DNA of 53,330 nt from an uncultured beta proteobacterium (lineage in GTDB: Bacteria > Pseudomonadota > Gammaproteobacteria > Burkholderiales > SG8-41). The position numbers were made by a program, and so were the translations under genes. Position 1 is the stretch's first letter. Every line of letters starts with the position of its first letter. The notes under the pieces were generated by a model. That model was not told the origin of the DNA. It ran no database searches and worked only from the letters and a program-made list of their open reading frames with translations. Location: assembly GCA_903933915.1 (NCBI GenBank), contig CAIZLW010000077.1, positions 1 to 53,330 of the forward strand, in the 5' to 3' direction. Below, in pieces: positions 25,620-34,873 of this stretch.

Positions 25620-26996
25620 TTACTTCGTGCCCCAGGGCTTGATCGCCGCTTTGAGCTGGTTGTAACCGTCGATGTAGCGCGGACGTTTGCTGCTGTAGAT
25701 CTTGTCGAACGTGGCCAGTTGATCGTCCAGCCACTTCGCCAGTTCAGTGTTACCCGGATTGGCGGCTTTGTAGGCTTCGTTGATCAGCACGAAGTGAATG
25801 CGCGGATCGTACGGGTCCTTGGTGCCGCCGACGGTTTCGTCGCCGTTGAGCAGGCGCTGCAGCATCGCATCGGCGGAGCCGAGGGTCTGCTCGAAAATCG
25901 GCGCGCCTTCCATGCGGTACATGACGCTGGTCATGTCCTTGCCGTTGGTCATGGTGAAGCCCATGTCCTTCCACACGTCGCCCATCTTCTTGCCGGTCTT
26001 GGCGTAGTCGAGAATGATCTGGCCCCACTTGCGCAGCACATCCGGCGCGTCGGCCATCAGGTCGGTCAGGCGGTCACCGTCAAGGTCGGTCGAGTAGATG
26101 ATGCATTCGCGCTGCTCGATCATGTCGTGCAGCATCAGACCGAAGTTGGTGTCGGAGATGTGCTCGTAGATGTCCCCGCCCCAGTTTTCCATGCCGGCCT
26201 TGAAGTCTTTCGGCAGCAGCGCGACGATGGCGTGGACGTTTTCCTTGTGCTCTTCATAAGCGTCAACCGCGTACTGGCGCTTCAGCTGGAACTTGGTGCC
26301 CTGGATCATCCAGCGGAACAAACCTGCGTTTACTGCGTCTTCTTTCGCCTGGGTCGGCTTGGTGGCGACGCGGCCGATGCAGCCCCGATCATTGACCAGT
26401 TTCAGGAAGAGCCGTGCGGCATAGGCCATGCGCACGCCGGGGGTGTTCATTTCGGAGTGGATGTTGCCAGTCGCTTTTTCAACGACGAATTTCTTGTTGT
26501 CCTGCGAATACGGCAGGCCGGGCATGAAGCGCACGTTGGTGATCGAACCGTAGGGGCGGACGTTGCAGTAGACGCCAGCGGCAGTGCGCAGCGGCGCATT
26601 AGCCGACTTGCCGGCGACGACTACTTTTTTGCCGTTGTCGTTGACCATGAAGTCGCCCGCGGTCGACCATTTCAGGCAGGTGTAGTCCATCTTGCCGAAC
26701 CACTCCAGCGATTTCAGCTTGGTGTCGTGGCGGAACTGCGCCATCATCGGTACGCCGAGGAAGGGCAGGCCGAGTACGTCGAGTGCCATAATGGTGCCGT
26801 TGAGTGCGAAGGTGTCGGTGAGCGCATGCGCTACCGGATTTACGCCGCCGGTGAAGTTACCGCCTTCCCAGATGGTGGCGTCGCTGATGTCGCGCGGCTT
26901 TGTTGTGGAGCGCTTGAAAACGCCGTCCAGATATTTGAAAAGATCACCGCTTGCTTCTTCCTGCGCGATTTTCAGCAGGTCCAGTTTTCCGCTCAT
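25620..26996 (-). CDS. Conserved-looking soluble protein of unknown function
   Basis: 458 residues, clearly coding: strong start (GGAGAC 6 nt before the ATG), even composition, no stops, normal codon use. I do not recognise the family. It has no signal peptide and no membrane segment. Notable segments are a W-E-G-G-N-F-T-G-G stretch near residue 43, D-T-F-A-L-N-G-T-I-M-A-L-D near 61, an acidic D-L-D-G-D-R-L-T-D segment near 305, and a Lys-rich C-terminus. It lacks the K-K-C-G-H motif of isocitrate lyase, so it is not that enzyme despite lying next to malate synthase. A role in C2 or organic-acid metabolism is only a guess from position. Confidence 0.8.
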   Translation of the reverse strand: MSGKLDLLKIAQEEASGDLFKYLDGVFKRSTTKPRDISDATIWEGGNFTGGVNPVAHALTDTFALNGTIMALDVLGLPFLGVPMMAQFRHDTKLKSLEWFGKMDYTCLKWSTAGDFMVNDNGKKVVVAGKSANAPLRTAAGVYCNVRPYGSITNVRFMPGLPYSQDNKKFVVEKATGNIHSEMNTPGVRMAYAARLFLKLVNDRGCIGRVATKPTQAKEDAVNAGLFRWMIQGTKFQLKRQYAVDAYEEHKENVHAIVALLPKDFKAGMENWGGDIYEHISDTNFGLMLHDMIEQRECIIYSTDLDGDRLTDLMADAPDVLRKWGQIILDYAKTGKKMGDVWKDMGFTMTNGKDMTSVMYRMEGAPIFEQTLGSADAMLQRLLNGDETVGGTKDPYDPRIHFVLINEAYKAANPGNTELAKWLDDQLATFDKIYSSKRPRYIDGYNQLKAAIKPWGTK

Positions 26997-27195
26997 TTCT
27001 AAGTCTCCGTTCGAATTGGGTCGTTCAAGTGATCGGCGGATAGTCGCGATCGAAGGGGTGCTCCGGATGCAAGGTTATCCCCGAAGCGGTGACCACCGTG
27101 CCTGTGACAGATTGCCTGCTGGTCAGGGGGCGGATTATCGCATTATTTCCCGCGCCCGGCATGGCTTGCCGCTGGTTTGTGACGGCAAAAGGGCA

Positions 27196-27226
27196 GAAAA
27201 AAGCCCGCAGGCGAAGCTGCGGGCTT
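27196..27226 (-). terminator. Terminator after the cold-shock gene
   Basis: A 10-bp stem, 27201-27210 with 27217-27226, and a GCGAAG loop, followed on the minus strand by a T run. It lies 53 bp after the stop codon. Confidence 0.85.
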
Positions 27227-27278
27227 TGTCTCTTGCAGGGCAGTGGGCAGGACGGCGGCCCGCTGCTAAATCACAGCT

Positions 27279-27482
27279 TCAGGCTGCTTGGATGTTAGAG
27301 GCTTGCTTACCCTTGGGGCCCTGGGTGACTTCGAAAGACACCTTCTGGCCTTCTTTCAGTGTCTTGAAGCCATTCATCTGGATCGCCGAGAAGTGCGCGA
27401 AGAGATCTTCGCTACCGTCGTCGGGAGTGATGAACCCGTAGCCTTTGGAGTCATTGAACCATTTCACAGTACCAGTTGCCAT
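27279..27482 (-). CDS. Cold-shock domain protein (CspA family)
   Basis: 67 residues, one complete cold-shock domain. RNP1 is K-G-Y-G-F-I near residues 13-18 and RNP2 is D-L-F-A-H-F near 26-31. These proteins bind single-stranded RNA and act as RNA chaperones. The start is the ATG at 27482 ([20 protein letters not shown]), preceded by AGGCAGG. The 283-bp region upstream to clpS is divergent and may contain the long regulatory 5' leader typical of csp mRNAs, but I see no defined motif. The csp/clpS/clpA order is common in proteobacteria. Confidence 0.95.
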   Translation of the reverse strand: MATGTVKWFNDSKGYGFITPDDGSEDLFAHFSAIQMNGFKTLKEGQKVSFEVTQGPKGKQASNIQAA

Positions 27483-27765
27483 ATGCCTGCCTTGATAAAA
27501 AAGCGGATGGGCTCCGCGATTTGTTCGAGTTCCAAGGGATAGCACCGGCCAAACTGGTCTTGCGCTGAATCCTGAACCCCAACACCCGACTGCTTTCTAG
27601 GGTATTTGCCGGCGAAAGTCAAGCGCGGGTAAAACTCCCGGGGAAACCCCGGCGCCGACGCGGATTTGTTATTCATTTCGCCACTTGAAAAATTCCCAAT
27701 TCCAGACACAATAGGTCAGGAGATTCTTTTGAACTTGAACAGCGTAATTCCCGATTACAGCAGGC

Positions 27766-28074
27766 ATGGCGAACCGGCAGCGTGAAGACACCGTCCTCGA
27801 GGCGAAGCGCAGTAAAACCAAGCCACCACCGATGTTCAAGGTGCTGCTGCTTAACGACGACTACACGCCGATGGACTTCGTGGTCGTTGTCCTGCAGAGG
27901 TTCTTCGGTTTGAGCGGGGAGCGCGCAACCCATGTCATGCTCAAGGTTCACCGCGATGGCATGGGGGTCTGCGGCGTTTTCCCCCGTGATGTTGCGGCGA
28001 CCAAAGTCGAGCAGGTAAAGTCGTACGCCAAGCAGCACCAGCACCCGCTACAGTGTGTAATGGAAGAAAATTGA
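27766..28074 (+). CDS. clpS: ATP-dependent Clp protease adaptor ClpS
   Basis: 102 residues. ClpS delivers N-end-rule substrates to ClpAP. The core [12 protein letters not shown] near residues 27-38 is the signature that holds the substrate N-terminal residue, followed by T-H-V-M-L-K-V-H near 55. It precedes clpA by 27 bp on the same strand, the standard operon. The 20-residue N-terminal tail reaches the ClpA N-domain in known structures. Confidence 0.96.
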   Translation: MANRQREDTVLEAKRSKTKPPPMFKVLLLNDDYTPMDFVVVVLQRFFGLSGERATHVMLKVHRDGMGVCGVFPRDVAATKVEQVKSYAKQHQHPLQCVMEEN

Positions 28075-28101
28075 TTATCAACAGGCCATGATCGGAAACT
28101 T

Positions 28102-30360
28102 ATGATCGCCCAGGAACTAGAAGTCAGCTTGCACATGGCCTTTATGGAGGCCCGCCAGAAGCGCCACGAATTCATTACCGTGGAGCATCTGCTGCTCGCG
28201 TTGCTCGACAACCCGTCGGCGTCCGAAGTGCTGCGTGCCTGCGCCGCCAACGTCGATGAACTGCGTAAGCTTCTCGCGGACTTTGTCACTGAACACACGC
28301 CGATTCTTGCGGGCGAAGAAGTGGACACCCAGCCGACTCTGGGTTTCCAGCGCGTGATCCAGCGCGCGATCCTGCATGTGCAGTCATCGGGCAAGAAGGA
28401 AGTCACCGGCGCCAATGTGCTAGTGGCGATATTCGGCGAGAAGGACTCGCACGCAGTCTATTTTCTGCACCAGAAGGGCGTGACCCGCCTGGATGTAGTG
28501 AACTTCATTTCACACGGCATCAGCAAGGTGCCGCAGGCGCCGCAACCCAAGCAGGAAGGTGAGCCTGCCGAGGCCGAGCAGGAAACGCAGTCGGGCGGTG
28601 CGCTGGAGTCATACACCCAGAACCTGAATTCGATGGCGAGCGCTGGGAAGATCGATCCGCTGATCGGGCGCGCCCACGAACTCGAGCGTGTCATCCAGAT
28701 CCTGTGCCGCCGGCGCAAGAACAATCCGCTGCTGGTCGGCGAAGCCGGTGTCGGCAAAACCGCCATTGCCGAGGGGCTGGCGCGGCGCGTGGTTGAAGGC
28801 GAAGTGCCGGACATCCTCAAAAAAGCCACGGTGTATGCGCTGGATATGGGCGCGTTGCTGGCCGGCACCAAATACCGCGGTGATTTCGAGCAGCGGCTGA
28901 AAGCGGTGCTGAAACAGCTGAATGAAAATCCGCACGCCATCCTGTTCATTGACGAAATCCACACGCTGATCGGCGCGGGCGCCGCATCGGGTGGCACGCT
29001 GGATGCCTCCAATCTGCTGAAGCCGGCGCTGTCGAGCGGCCAGCTCAAGTGCATCGGCGCCACGACTTACAACGAATTCCGCGGCGTATTCGAGAAGGAT
29101 CACGCGCTGTCGCGCCGTTTCCAGAAAATCGACGTCAATGAACCTTCGGTTGCCGAAACCATCGCCATATTGAAGGGCCTGAAGTCGCGCTTCGAGGAGC
29201 ATCACGGCGTCAAGTACCAGCCTGCTGCGCTGAGCGCGGCAGCAGAACTGTCGGCGCGCTTCATCAACGATCGCCATCTGCCGGACAAGGCGATTGACGT
29301 CATCGACGAGGCGGGTGCTGCGCAGAAGATCCTTCCCAAGTCCAAACAGAAGCGGGTCATCGGCAAACACGAGATTGAAGAAATCATCGCCAAGATCACG
29401 CGTATCCCGACGCAGACGGTATCGGTCGACGACCGCAATGCGCTGAAAACACTGGACCGCGATCTGAAAGCCGTGGTGTTCGGTCAGGACAAGGCGATCG
29501 GCGCCTTGACTGCGGCGATCCGCATGGCGCGCAGTGGTCTTGGTAATCCGGCGAAACCGATCGGCAGCTTCCTGTTCAGCGGTCCCACCGGCGTCGGCAA
29601 GACCGAAGTGGCGCGCCAGCTCGCCTATGTGATGGGCGTGGAACTGCTGCGCTTCGACATGTCGGAATACATGGAGCGCCATGCCGTGTCGCGGCTGATC
29701 GGCGCGCCGCCCGGATACATCGGTTTTGACCAGGGCGGGTTGCTGACCGAGGCGATCACCAAGAATCCCTACTCGGTGCTGCTGCTCGACGAGATCGAGA
29801 AGGCGCATCCGGATATTTTCAACATCCTGCTCCAGGTGATGGATCACGGCACGCTGACCGACAACAACGGCCGCAAGGCGGATTTCCGCAACGTGGTGAT
29901 CATCATGACCACTAACGCCGGTGCCGCCGAACTGTCGAAGACCTCGATGGGCTTTACCACGAGCCGCGAGGCGGGCGACGAGATGGGCGAGATCAAGCGC
30001 ATGTTCACGCCGGAGTTCCGCAACCGCCTCGACGCCATCATTTCGTTCCAGTCGCTGGATCGTGCGGTCATCCTGCGCGTGGTCGATAAGTTCCTGATGC
30101 AGCTTGAAGAGCAGTTGCACGAAAAGAAAGTAGACATCAGTTTCACGCCGGCGCTGCGCGAGCATCTGGCGGAAAAAGGTTTCGACCCGCAGATGGGTGC
30201 GCGTCCGATGTCGCGCCTGATCCAGGACACCATACGCAGCGCGCTTGCCGATGAACTGCTGTTCGGCCGCCTGGTCAACGGCGGCAAGGTCACGGTCGAT
30301 CTCGATGCGACCGGCAAGGTCCGGCTGGAGTTTGCCGAAGAGTCCGTTAGCGTCCTCTGA
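28102..30360 (+). CDS. clpA: ATP-dependent Clp protease ATP-binding subunit ClpA
   Basis: 752 residues, full length. Order: double N-domain (about 1-145), D1 AAA module with Walker A G-E-A-G-V-G-K-T near 217 and Walker B L-F-I-D-E near 285, then D2 with Walker A G-P-T-G-V-G-K-T near 496 and L-L-L-D-E-I-E near 563. It lacks the ClpB middle coiled coil, so it is ClpA rather than ClpB. It unfolds substrates and feeds them to ClpP, with ClpS as adaptor. ClpP is not in the window. Confidence 0.97.
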   Translation: MIAQELEVSLHMAFMEARQKRHEFITVEHLLLALLDNPSASEVLRACAANVDELRKLLADFVTEHTPILAGEEVDTQPTLGFQRVIQRAILHVQSSGKKEVTGANVLVAIFGEKDSHAVYFLHQKGVTRLDVVNFISHGISKVPQAPQPKQEGEPAEAEQETQSGGALESYTQNLNSMASAGKIDPLIGRAHELERVIQILCRRRKNNPLLVGEAGVGKTAIAEGLARRVVEGEVPDILKKATVYALDMGALLAGTKYRGDFEQRLKAVLKQLNENPHAILFIDEIHTLIGAGAASGGTLDASNLLKPALSSGQLKCIGATTYNEFRGVFEKDHALSRRFQKIDVNEPSVAETIAILKGLKSRFEEHHGVKYQPAALSAAAELSARFINDRHLPDKAIDVIDEAGAAQKILPKSKQKRVIGKHEIEEIIAKITRIPTQTVSVDDRNALKTLDRDLKAVVFGQDKAIGALTAAIRMARSGLGNPAKPIGSFLFSGPTGVGKTEVARQLAYVMGVELLRFDMSEYMERHAVSRLIGAPPGYIGFDQGGLLTEAITKNPYSVLLLDEIEKAHPDIFNILLQVMDHGTLTDNNGRKADFRNVVIIMTTNAGAAELSKTSMGFTTSREAGDEMGEIKRMFTPEFRNRLDAIISFQSLDRAVILRVVDKFLMQLEEQLHEKKVDISFTPALREHLAEKGFDPQMGARPMSRLIQDTIRSALADELLFGRLVNGGKVTVDLDATGKVRLEFAEESVSVL

Positions 30361-30370
30361 CCCCAGGGTT

Positions 30371-30440
30371 CCCCGTCTTGACAGGCGGGGTATTTGCCCG
30401 GACACTCGCCCCATAAAAAAAACTGATACTCATCAGTTTT
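30371..30440 (+). terminator. Double hairpin after clpA
   Basis: Two dyads follow clpA. The first is CCCCGTC/GGCGGGG (30371-30377 with 30384-30390; one G-T pair), with a weak T run. The second is AAAACTGAT/ATCAGTTTT (30419-30427 with 30432-30440). Together they are a plausible terminator before the cytochrome gene. Confidence 0.55.
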
Positions 30441-30497
30441 GCGACTATCGTTTTGCAGCACTCAATCGTTGAGGCTGCATTTTTATGGAGTGCTCCC

Positions 30498-30839
30498 ATG
30501 TTGAGAACGACGACGCTTTTCGCCGTCGGTCTGGCCGGTTGCTTGTGGACCCATGCCGCGACCGCCGCCGATCCCACCTACGCCCGCAGTCTCGCAGCCA
30601 CCTGCTTTACCTGTCACGGTACCGAAGGCCGCAGTGTTGACAGCGTGCCGCCCAGCCTCGCCGGGCAGAACCGCGACTATCTGCTCAAGCAGATGCAGGA
30701 ATTCCGCGACGGCAAACGGCCGGCAACCATCATGCACCAGCATGCCAAGGGCTACACCGACGAACAGCTTGCGCTGATTGCGGGGTATTTCGCAGCAGTG
30801 ACTCCCGGTCGCGCGGCAGCCGCGCCGGCCGTGCGCTAG
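30498..30839 (+). CDS. c-type cytochrome, flavocytochrome c subunit (FccA-like)
   Basis: 113 residues from the ATG at 30498, with GGAG 7 nt upstream. The signal peptide ends near residue 24 (A-T-A-A-D). A single haem motif C-F-T-C-H spans 36-40, and a candidate distal Met is in T-I-M-H-Q-H near 79. The gene is 9 bp before the FccB-like flavoprotein, the standard arrangement of flavocytochrome c sulfide dehydrogenase. It would carry electrons from sulfide oxidation into the periplasmic cytochrome pool. Confidence 0.9.
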   Translation: MLRTTTLFAVGLAGCLWTHAATAADPTYARSLAATCFTCHGTEGRSVDSVPPSLAGQNRDYLLKQMQEFRDGKRPATIMHQHAKGYTDEQLALIAGYFAAVTPGRAAAAPAVR

Positions 30840-30848
30840 GGGAACAAC

Positions 30849-32120
30849 ATGACAATTTCCAGACGCGAATTCGTGAAATGGGCCTCGGCAGGCGCCGGGG
30901 TGGCAACACTGGCCGGTTGCGCGGCCGGTGGCCGCGGCAGCGCCGGACGGGTTGTCGTGGTCGGCGGCGGTTATGGCGGCGCGACGGCGGCGAAATACGT
31001 GAAGATGTGGGCGCCGGACATCGATGTCACGCTGATCGAAAGCAACGACTATTTCGTGTCCTGCCCGATCAGCAATCTGGTGCTGGGCGGCAACGCGCAG
31101 ATGAACCAGATCACCTTCAGCTACGACGGGCTGCGCAGCCGCTGCATCCGCGTGCTGAAAGATACCGCCATCGCCCTTGATGCGGCCAAGAAGCAGGTCA
31201 CGCTGGCCAGCGGCGGTTCCGTGCCCTATGACCGGGTCATCGTGTCACCGGGCGTTGATTTCATGTTCGACCAGATTCCCGGGCTGAAGTCGGCTGATGC
31301 CCAGAGCCGCATCCTGCATGCGTGGAAGGCCGGTGCGCAGACGGTGGCCTTGCGCAAGCAGCTGGAATCGATGCGTGACGGCGGCGTCTATGCGCTGCAG
31401 ATCCCGATGGCGCCGTATCGCTGCCCGCCGGGACCGTATGAACGCATCTGCCAGGTCGCCGACTATTTCAAGAAGGCCAAGCCGAAATCGAAAATCCTTG
31501 TGCTGGATGCCAATCCCGATCTGGTGTCGAAAAAGGGTCTGTTTCTCGCCGCATGGAATGGCCTCTACAAAGACATGATCGAATACCGGCCGAACAGCGA
31601 GATCGCCGATGTCGACGTCAAGGGCATGACGGTCAAGCTGCAGTTCGATGACGTGAAGGCCGATGTCATCAATGTCGTGCCGGCGCAGCGCGCCGCCGAT
31701 TTCGCCGTCAGAAGTGGGCTGATTACCGCCAACAACCGCTGGTGCGGCGTCGACTGGACGACCTGCGAATCAACCGCCGTGAAAGGCGTGCATGTACTCG
31801 GCGATGCCACGCTGTCGGCGCCGGCGATGCCGAAATCCGGCAGCATGGCCAACCAGCACGCGAAGGTCTGCGCGGCGGCGGTAGTGGCGATGATCAAGGG
31901 GCAGCCGGTCAACGCCGACACCATGATGATGAACACCTGTTACAGCTTTGTCAGCAGTGACAGCGCGATGCACGTCGCCTCGGTGCATCGTTATGATCCG
32001 GCGCAAAAGAATCTGGTTGTGGTGAAGGGCAGTGGTGGCGTGTCGACCGAAGCGAGCACGGCAGAAGGGGCTTATGCCTGGGGCTGGGCGCGCAATATCT
32101 GGGCGGAAGCGCTGGCCTGA
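30849..32120 (+). CDS. Flavocytochrome c sulfide dehydrogenase flavoprotein subunit (FccB-like)
   Basis: 423 residues. A Tat signal (S-R-R-E-F-V-K-W near residues 4-11) ends with a Cys (L-A-G-C) that could also be a lipobox. The FAD motif is V-V-V-G-G-G-Y-G-G at about residues 35-43, and the conserved C-P-I-S-N region carries a redox Cys near 75. The C-terminal FCSD flavin-binding domain ends W-G-W-A-R-N-I-W. It oxidises sulfide to sulfur/polysulfide with electrons passing to the adjacent cytochrome. The Cys linked to FAD in classic FCSD cannot be confirmed by eye. Confidence 0.9.
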   Translation: MTISRREFVKWASAGAGVATLAGCAAGGRGSAGRVVVVGGGYGGATAAKYVKMWAPDIDVTLIESNDYFVSCPISNLVLGGNAQMNQITFSYDGLRSRCIRVLKDTAIALDAAKKQVTLASGGSVPYDRVIVSPGVDFMFDQIPGLKSADAQSRILHAWKAGAQTVALRKQLESMRDGGVYALQIPMAPYRCPPGPYERICQVADYFKKAKPKSKILVLDANPDLVSKKGLFLAAWNGLYKDMIEYRPNSEIADVDVKGMTVKLQFDDVKADVINVVPAQRAADFAVRSGLITANNRWCGVDWTTCESTAVKGVHVLGDATLSAPAMPKSGSMANQHAKVCAAAVVAMIKGQPVNADTMMMNTCYSFVSSDSAMHVASVHRYDPAQKNLVVVKGSGGVSTEASTAEGAYAWGWARNIWAEALA

Positions 32121-32142
32121 TCTTCGAGCGTTGCAGCGAAGC

Positions 32143-32221
32143 AAAAAGGGGCGCATGGCGCCCCTTTTTGCATGGTCGCCATGCGCCCCTTTTTTGCATG
32201 GCCACCATGCCCCCCCTTTTT
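32143..32221. repeat. Tandem palindromic terminator-like repeats after fccB
   Basis: A classic terminator, A5-GGGGCGC-ATG-GCGCCCC-T5 (32143-32169), is followed by two 26-bp near-copies (32170-32195 and 32196-32221). Each copy contains the dyad GCATGG-N3-CCATGC and ends in a C and T run. The first unit is a bidirectional terminator between fccB and the DUF2784 gene; the extra copies look like replication slippage. Confidence 0.75.
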
Positions 32222-32604
32222 CATGGCTGCATCTTTTTGCGTATCGGGGGGATGCGCCGCCAGGTCAGCGCGACGGCGACGGCAAAGGCAACGTAGGTCG
32301 CGGTGAACATCCACGACGGCAGATCGTAGTAGAGCAGCGCGTGCAGTCGGCGCGCGATAAAACTTTTGCCGGCGTCATGTCCGCGCAGCGTATCTTCCAG
32401 AATCGTCAGCGGGCACCAGATCCCGGCGAGCGCCTCGGCGCTGACGATCAGGATGGCGGCAAGATGGACCGTGCGGAATCCGAAATGACGCACCCAGCGC
32501 CAGCCCGCGGCGGCGCCGAGCCACACCAGCGGCAAACTCATCACCACGAACAACACGAAAAAGATATGCGCGAGAAGAACCAGATCGGCGAGCAGCAGAT
32601 TCAA
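32221..32604 (-). CDS. DUF2784 family small membrane protein
   Basis: 127 residues with three or four hydrophobic segments (about 5-30, 45-65, 92-115). The DUF2784 signature W-C-P-L-T-I-L-E-D-T-L-R is near residue 63. Function unknown. The only in-frame start near the fold is TTG at 32604; no ribosome site is evident. It begins 23 bp after the sulfurtransferase stop on the same strand and is likely translated with it. Confidence 0.8.
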   Translation of the reverse strand: MNLLLADLVLLAHIFFVLFVVMSLPLVWLGAAAGWRWVRHFGFRTVHLAAILIVSAEALAGIWCPLTILEDTLRGHDAGKSFIARRLHALLYYDLPSWMFTATYVAFAVAVALTWRRIPPIRKKMQP

Positions 32605-32626
32605 TGACGGTTGCCGTGCGGGATGC

Positions 32627-33478
32627 TCAAGCGCTGCCGGTGGCTACAGGCCGGCGGCGGTCACTGACCCATTCGCTCCAGGAACCCGGATAAAGCCGTG
32701 AACCGTTGAGTCCGGCAATTTCCATCGCCAGCAGATTATGGCAAGCCGTCACGCCCGAACCGCATTGGTGGATTACCGATTCAGGGTCATGGCCGTCCAG
32801 CATGCCGGCGAATTCCTGTTTCAGCGCGGTTGCGGGTTTAAAGCGGCCGTCTTCGCCGAGATTGAGTTTGAAGAACCGGTTGATCGCGCCCGGGATGTGT
32901 CCAGCGACCGGATCCAGCGTTTCGTTTTCGCCGCGATAACGCTCCGGCGCGCGTGCGTCGACAACCTGCGCCTTGTGGGCTTGCAGATTGGCCGTTACCA
33001 GGGCGCTGTCGACGGTGAGTTGTAATTGCACGCGGCTGCTGTAAGTCGCCGGTTCAATGGCCGGTTGCGCGACGGTGAATGGCAGTCCGGCGCGTTGCCA
33101 TGCACCCCAGCCGCCATCGAGCACGGCGACGCGGTCGTGGCCCACCCAGCGCAGCATCCACCACAGGCGTGCGGCAAAAGCGCCGCCGCTGTCGTCATAC
33201 GCAACGACCTGCTTGCTGTTGTCGATGCCCAGCGCGCCCAGGCGCAGGCCGAACGTAGCCGGATGCGGTAGCGGATGACGGCCGGTCAATCCGGTCTTCG
33301 GCCCTGACAGATCGGAATCGATATGCAGAAAACGCGCACCCGGAACATGTCCGCTGCGGTACGCGCGATAACCGGCGCTGTAGTCGGCAAGATCATGCCG
33401 GCAGTCGCAGATGATCCAACCCGGATCGTTCAGATGCGCTGCGGTTTCTTCGGCACTGACGAGCGTCTTGTGGGCCAT
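32627..33478 (-). CDS. 3-mercaptopyruvate/thiosulfate sulfurtransferase (SseA-type)
   Basis: 283 residues of two tandem rhodanese domains. The N-terminal domain (about 1-140) lacks a catalytic Cys, having Y-D-D-S-G-G at the loop. The C-terminal domain has C-G-S-G-V-T at 239-244, the loop typical of 3-mercaptopyruvate sulfurtransferase. It transfers sulfane sulfur to thiols or cyanide. It lies close to the sulfide dehydrogenase genes but in the opposite orientation, so a shared sulfur role is only inference. Confidence 0.92.
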   Translation of the reverse strand: MAHKTLVSAEETAAHLNDPGWIICDCRHDLADYSAGYRAYRSGHVPGARFLHIDSDLSGPKTGLTGRHPLPHPATFGLRLGALGIDNSKQVVAYDDSGGAFAARLWWMLRWVGHDRVAVLDGGWGAWQRAGLPFTVAQPAIEPATYSSRVQLQLTVDSALVTANLQAHKAQVVDARAPERYRGENETLDPVAGHIPGAINRFFKLNLGEDGRFKPATALKQEFAGMLDGHDPESVIHQCGSGVTACHNLLAMEIAGLNGSRLYPGSWSEWVSDRRRPVATGSA

Positions 33479-33607
33479 CGCGGTAATCCGGTGGTGAGCG
33501 GGAGCGGCAAAGGTAGCAAACGCCGACCGAAAATCAAGCGCCGGAAAAAATCACGGCAGCCAACAGCCGGTGTGATTATATTTTAAGTATTTGTTTTTAA
33601 ACATAAA

Positions 33608-34717
33608 TTATTTTATGAGCTGAGGCCCGACTTCGCGCCGCAGGAACTCATGAAAATGCACCATGCCGTCTTCCAGAGGCGACTGGTAGGGCCCGACTTC
33701 GCTGCGGCCCTGCCGCCACAGCGCACGGCGGCCCTCGGTCATCCGAGCGATGATTTCGGCGTCCTCGATCGCGGTTTCGCGATACGCCGCCTGCTCGGCT
33801 TCGACGAACTCGCGCTCGAACAGCGCGATGTCTTCGGGATAATAAAACTCGACGACGTTGCTGCACGCTTCAGGGCCGCGCGGCACCACGGTGCTGACCA
33901 CCAGCACGTGGGGATACCACTCGACCATGATGTTCGGGAAATAGGTCAACCAGATAGCGCCGTGCGCCGGTGCCTTGCCTTCGCCATAACGCATGACCTG
34001 ATCGTGCCAGCGCTGATAGACGGGGCTGCCGGGTCGCGCGAGCTGATTGGCGATGCCGCAGGTCTGCACGCTGTACCAGTCGCCGAATTCCCATCGGAGG
34101 TCGTTGACGTTGACGAAGTGGCCGAGTCCCGGATGGAACGGTTCGACGTGGTAGTCCTCTAGGTAAACCTCGATGAAGGTTTTCCAGTTGCAGGCATATT
34201 CGTCGATTTCCACGCGGTCGAGCATGTAGCCGGAGAAATCGAGATTCTTCATCACGCCCAGTTTTTCCAGATCGCGCGCGATGTCGCGGCGGCCGGCGAA
34301 CAGCAGGCCGTTCCAGTTGGTCAGCGGCGTGCGCGCGAGGTCGAGGCAGGGGTTGTCCTTGAAATGCGGCGCGCCGAGCAGCTTGCCGTCGAGACCATAG
34401 GTCCAGCGGTGCAGCGGGCAGATGATGTTCTGGGTGTTGCCACGATCCTTGAGGATGATCGCCTGACGGTGGCGGCAGATGTTGGAGATCAACCCGACGT
34501 CGTTGGCGTTGCGTACCAGCGCCTGCGCGTTGTCGAGCCAGGCTAGCGCGTGATAGTCGCCGGCGTTCGGCACCATCAGTTCGTGGCCGACATAGCCCGG
34601 GCCGTTGTCGAACAGCAGGCGTTTTTCGACCGCATGGATATGCGGGTCGAAATACCACTGTACAGGGAGTTGTGTGGAGGTCTTGCCGAAGGCGGTAACG
34701 CTGGAGAGATCAGACAT
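33608..34717 (-). CDS. Rieske non-haem iron oxygenase, alpha subunit
   Basis: 369 residues. The Rieske 2Fe-2S ligands are Cys81, His83, Cys100 and His103 (C-R-H and C-P-L-H). The catalytic iron ligands are His190 and His195 in E-D-Y-H-V-E-P-F-H, with the bridging Asp at 188; the third (carboxylate) ligand is near the C-terminus. This makes it a terminal oxygenase of the aromatic-ring or choline-type family. No reductase or ferredoxin gene is adjacent, so the partner must be elsewhere. The substrate is unknown. It is a single-gene unit with AT-rich flanks and no obvious hairpin terminator. Confidence 0.9.
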   Translation of the reverse strand: MSDLSSVTAFGKTSTQLPVQWYFDPHIHAVEKRLLFDNGPGYVGHELMVPNAGDYHALAWLDNAQALVRNANDVGLISNICRHRQAIILKDRGNTQNIICPLHRWTYGLDGKLLGAPHFKDNPCLDLARTPLTNWNGLLFAGRRDIARDLEKLGVMKNLDFSGYMLDRVEIDEYACNWKTFIEVYLEDYHVEPFHPGLGHFVNVNDLRWEFGDWYSVQTCGIANQLARPGSPVYQRWHDQVMRYGEGKAPAHGAIWLTYFPNIMVEWYPHVLVVSTVVPRGPEACSNVVEFYYPEDIALFEREFVEAEQAAYRETAIEDAEIIARMTEGRRALWRQGRSEVGPYQSPLEDGMVHFHEFLRREVGPQLIK

Positions 34718-34873
34718 GCAGCGGACGGAAAAGTTACGGGTTGGTCAGCCTTTGTCGGCGATTCAAGGGCCTGATTCTTAAAGTTTTTGGCGCTGATTCT
34801 GCGGTAATGAAGCGGCGCCAAAAATGAGGGGCTATTCTTTCCCAGCCCCCCCCAAAAGGCAACAACAATTTCC

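Noticed and set aside
25608..27002. A 464-residue plus-strand ORF opposite the unknown 458-residue protein
   Set aside because: The minus reading has a good ribosome site and ordinary composition, while the plus reading is rich in His/Asp/Val typical of shadows.
28609..30414. A 601-residue minus-strand ORF opposite clpA
   Set aside because: Shadow of clpA, with the His/Arg/Gln-rich composition typical of antisense frames.
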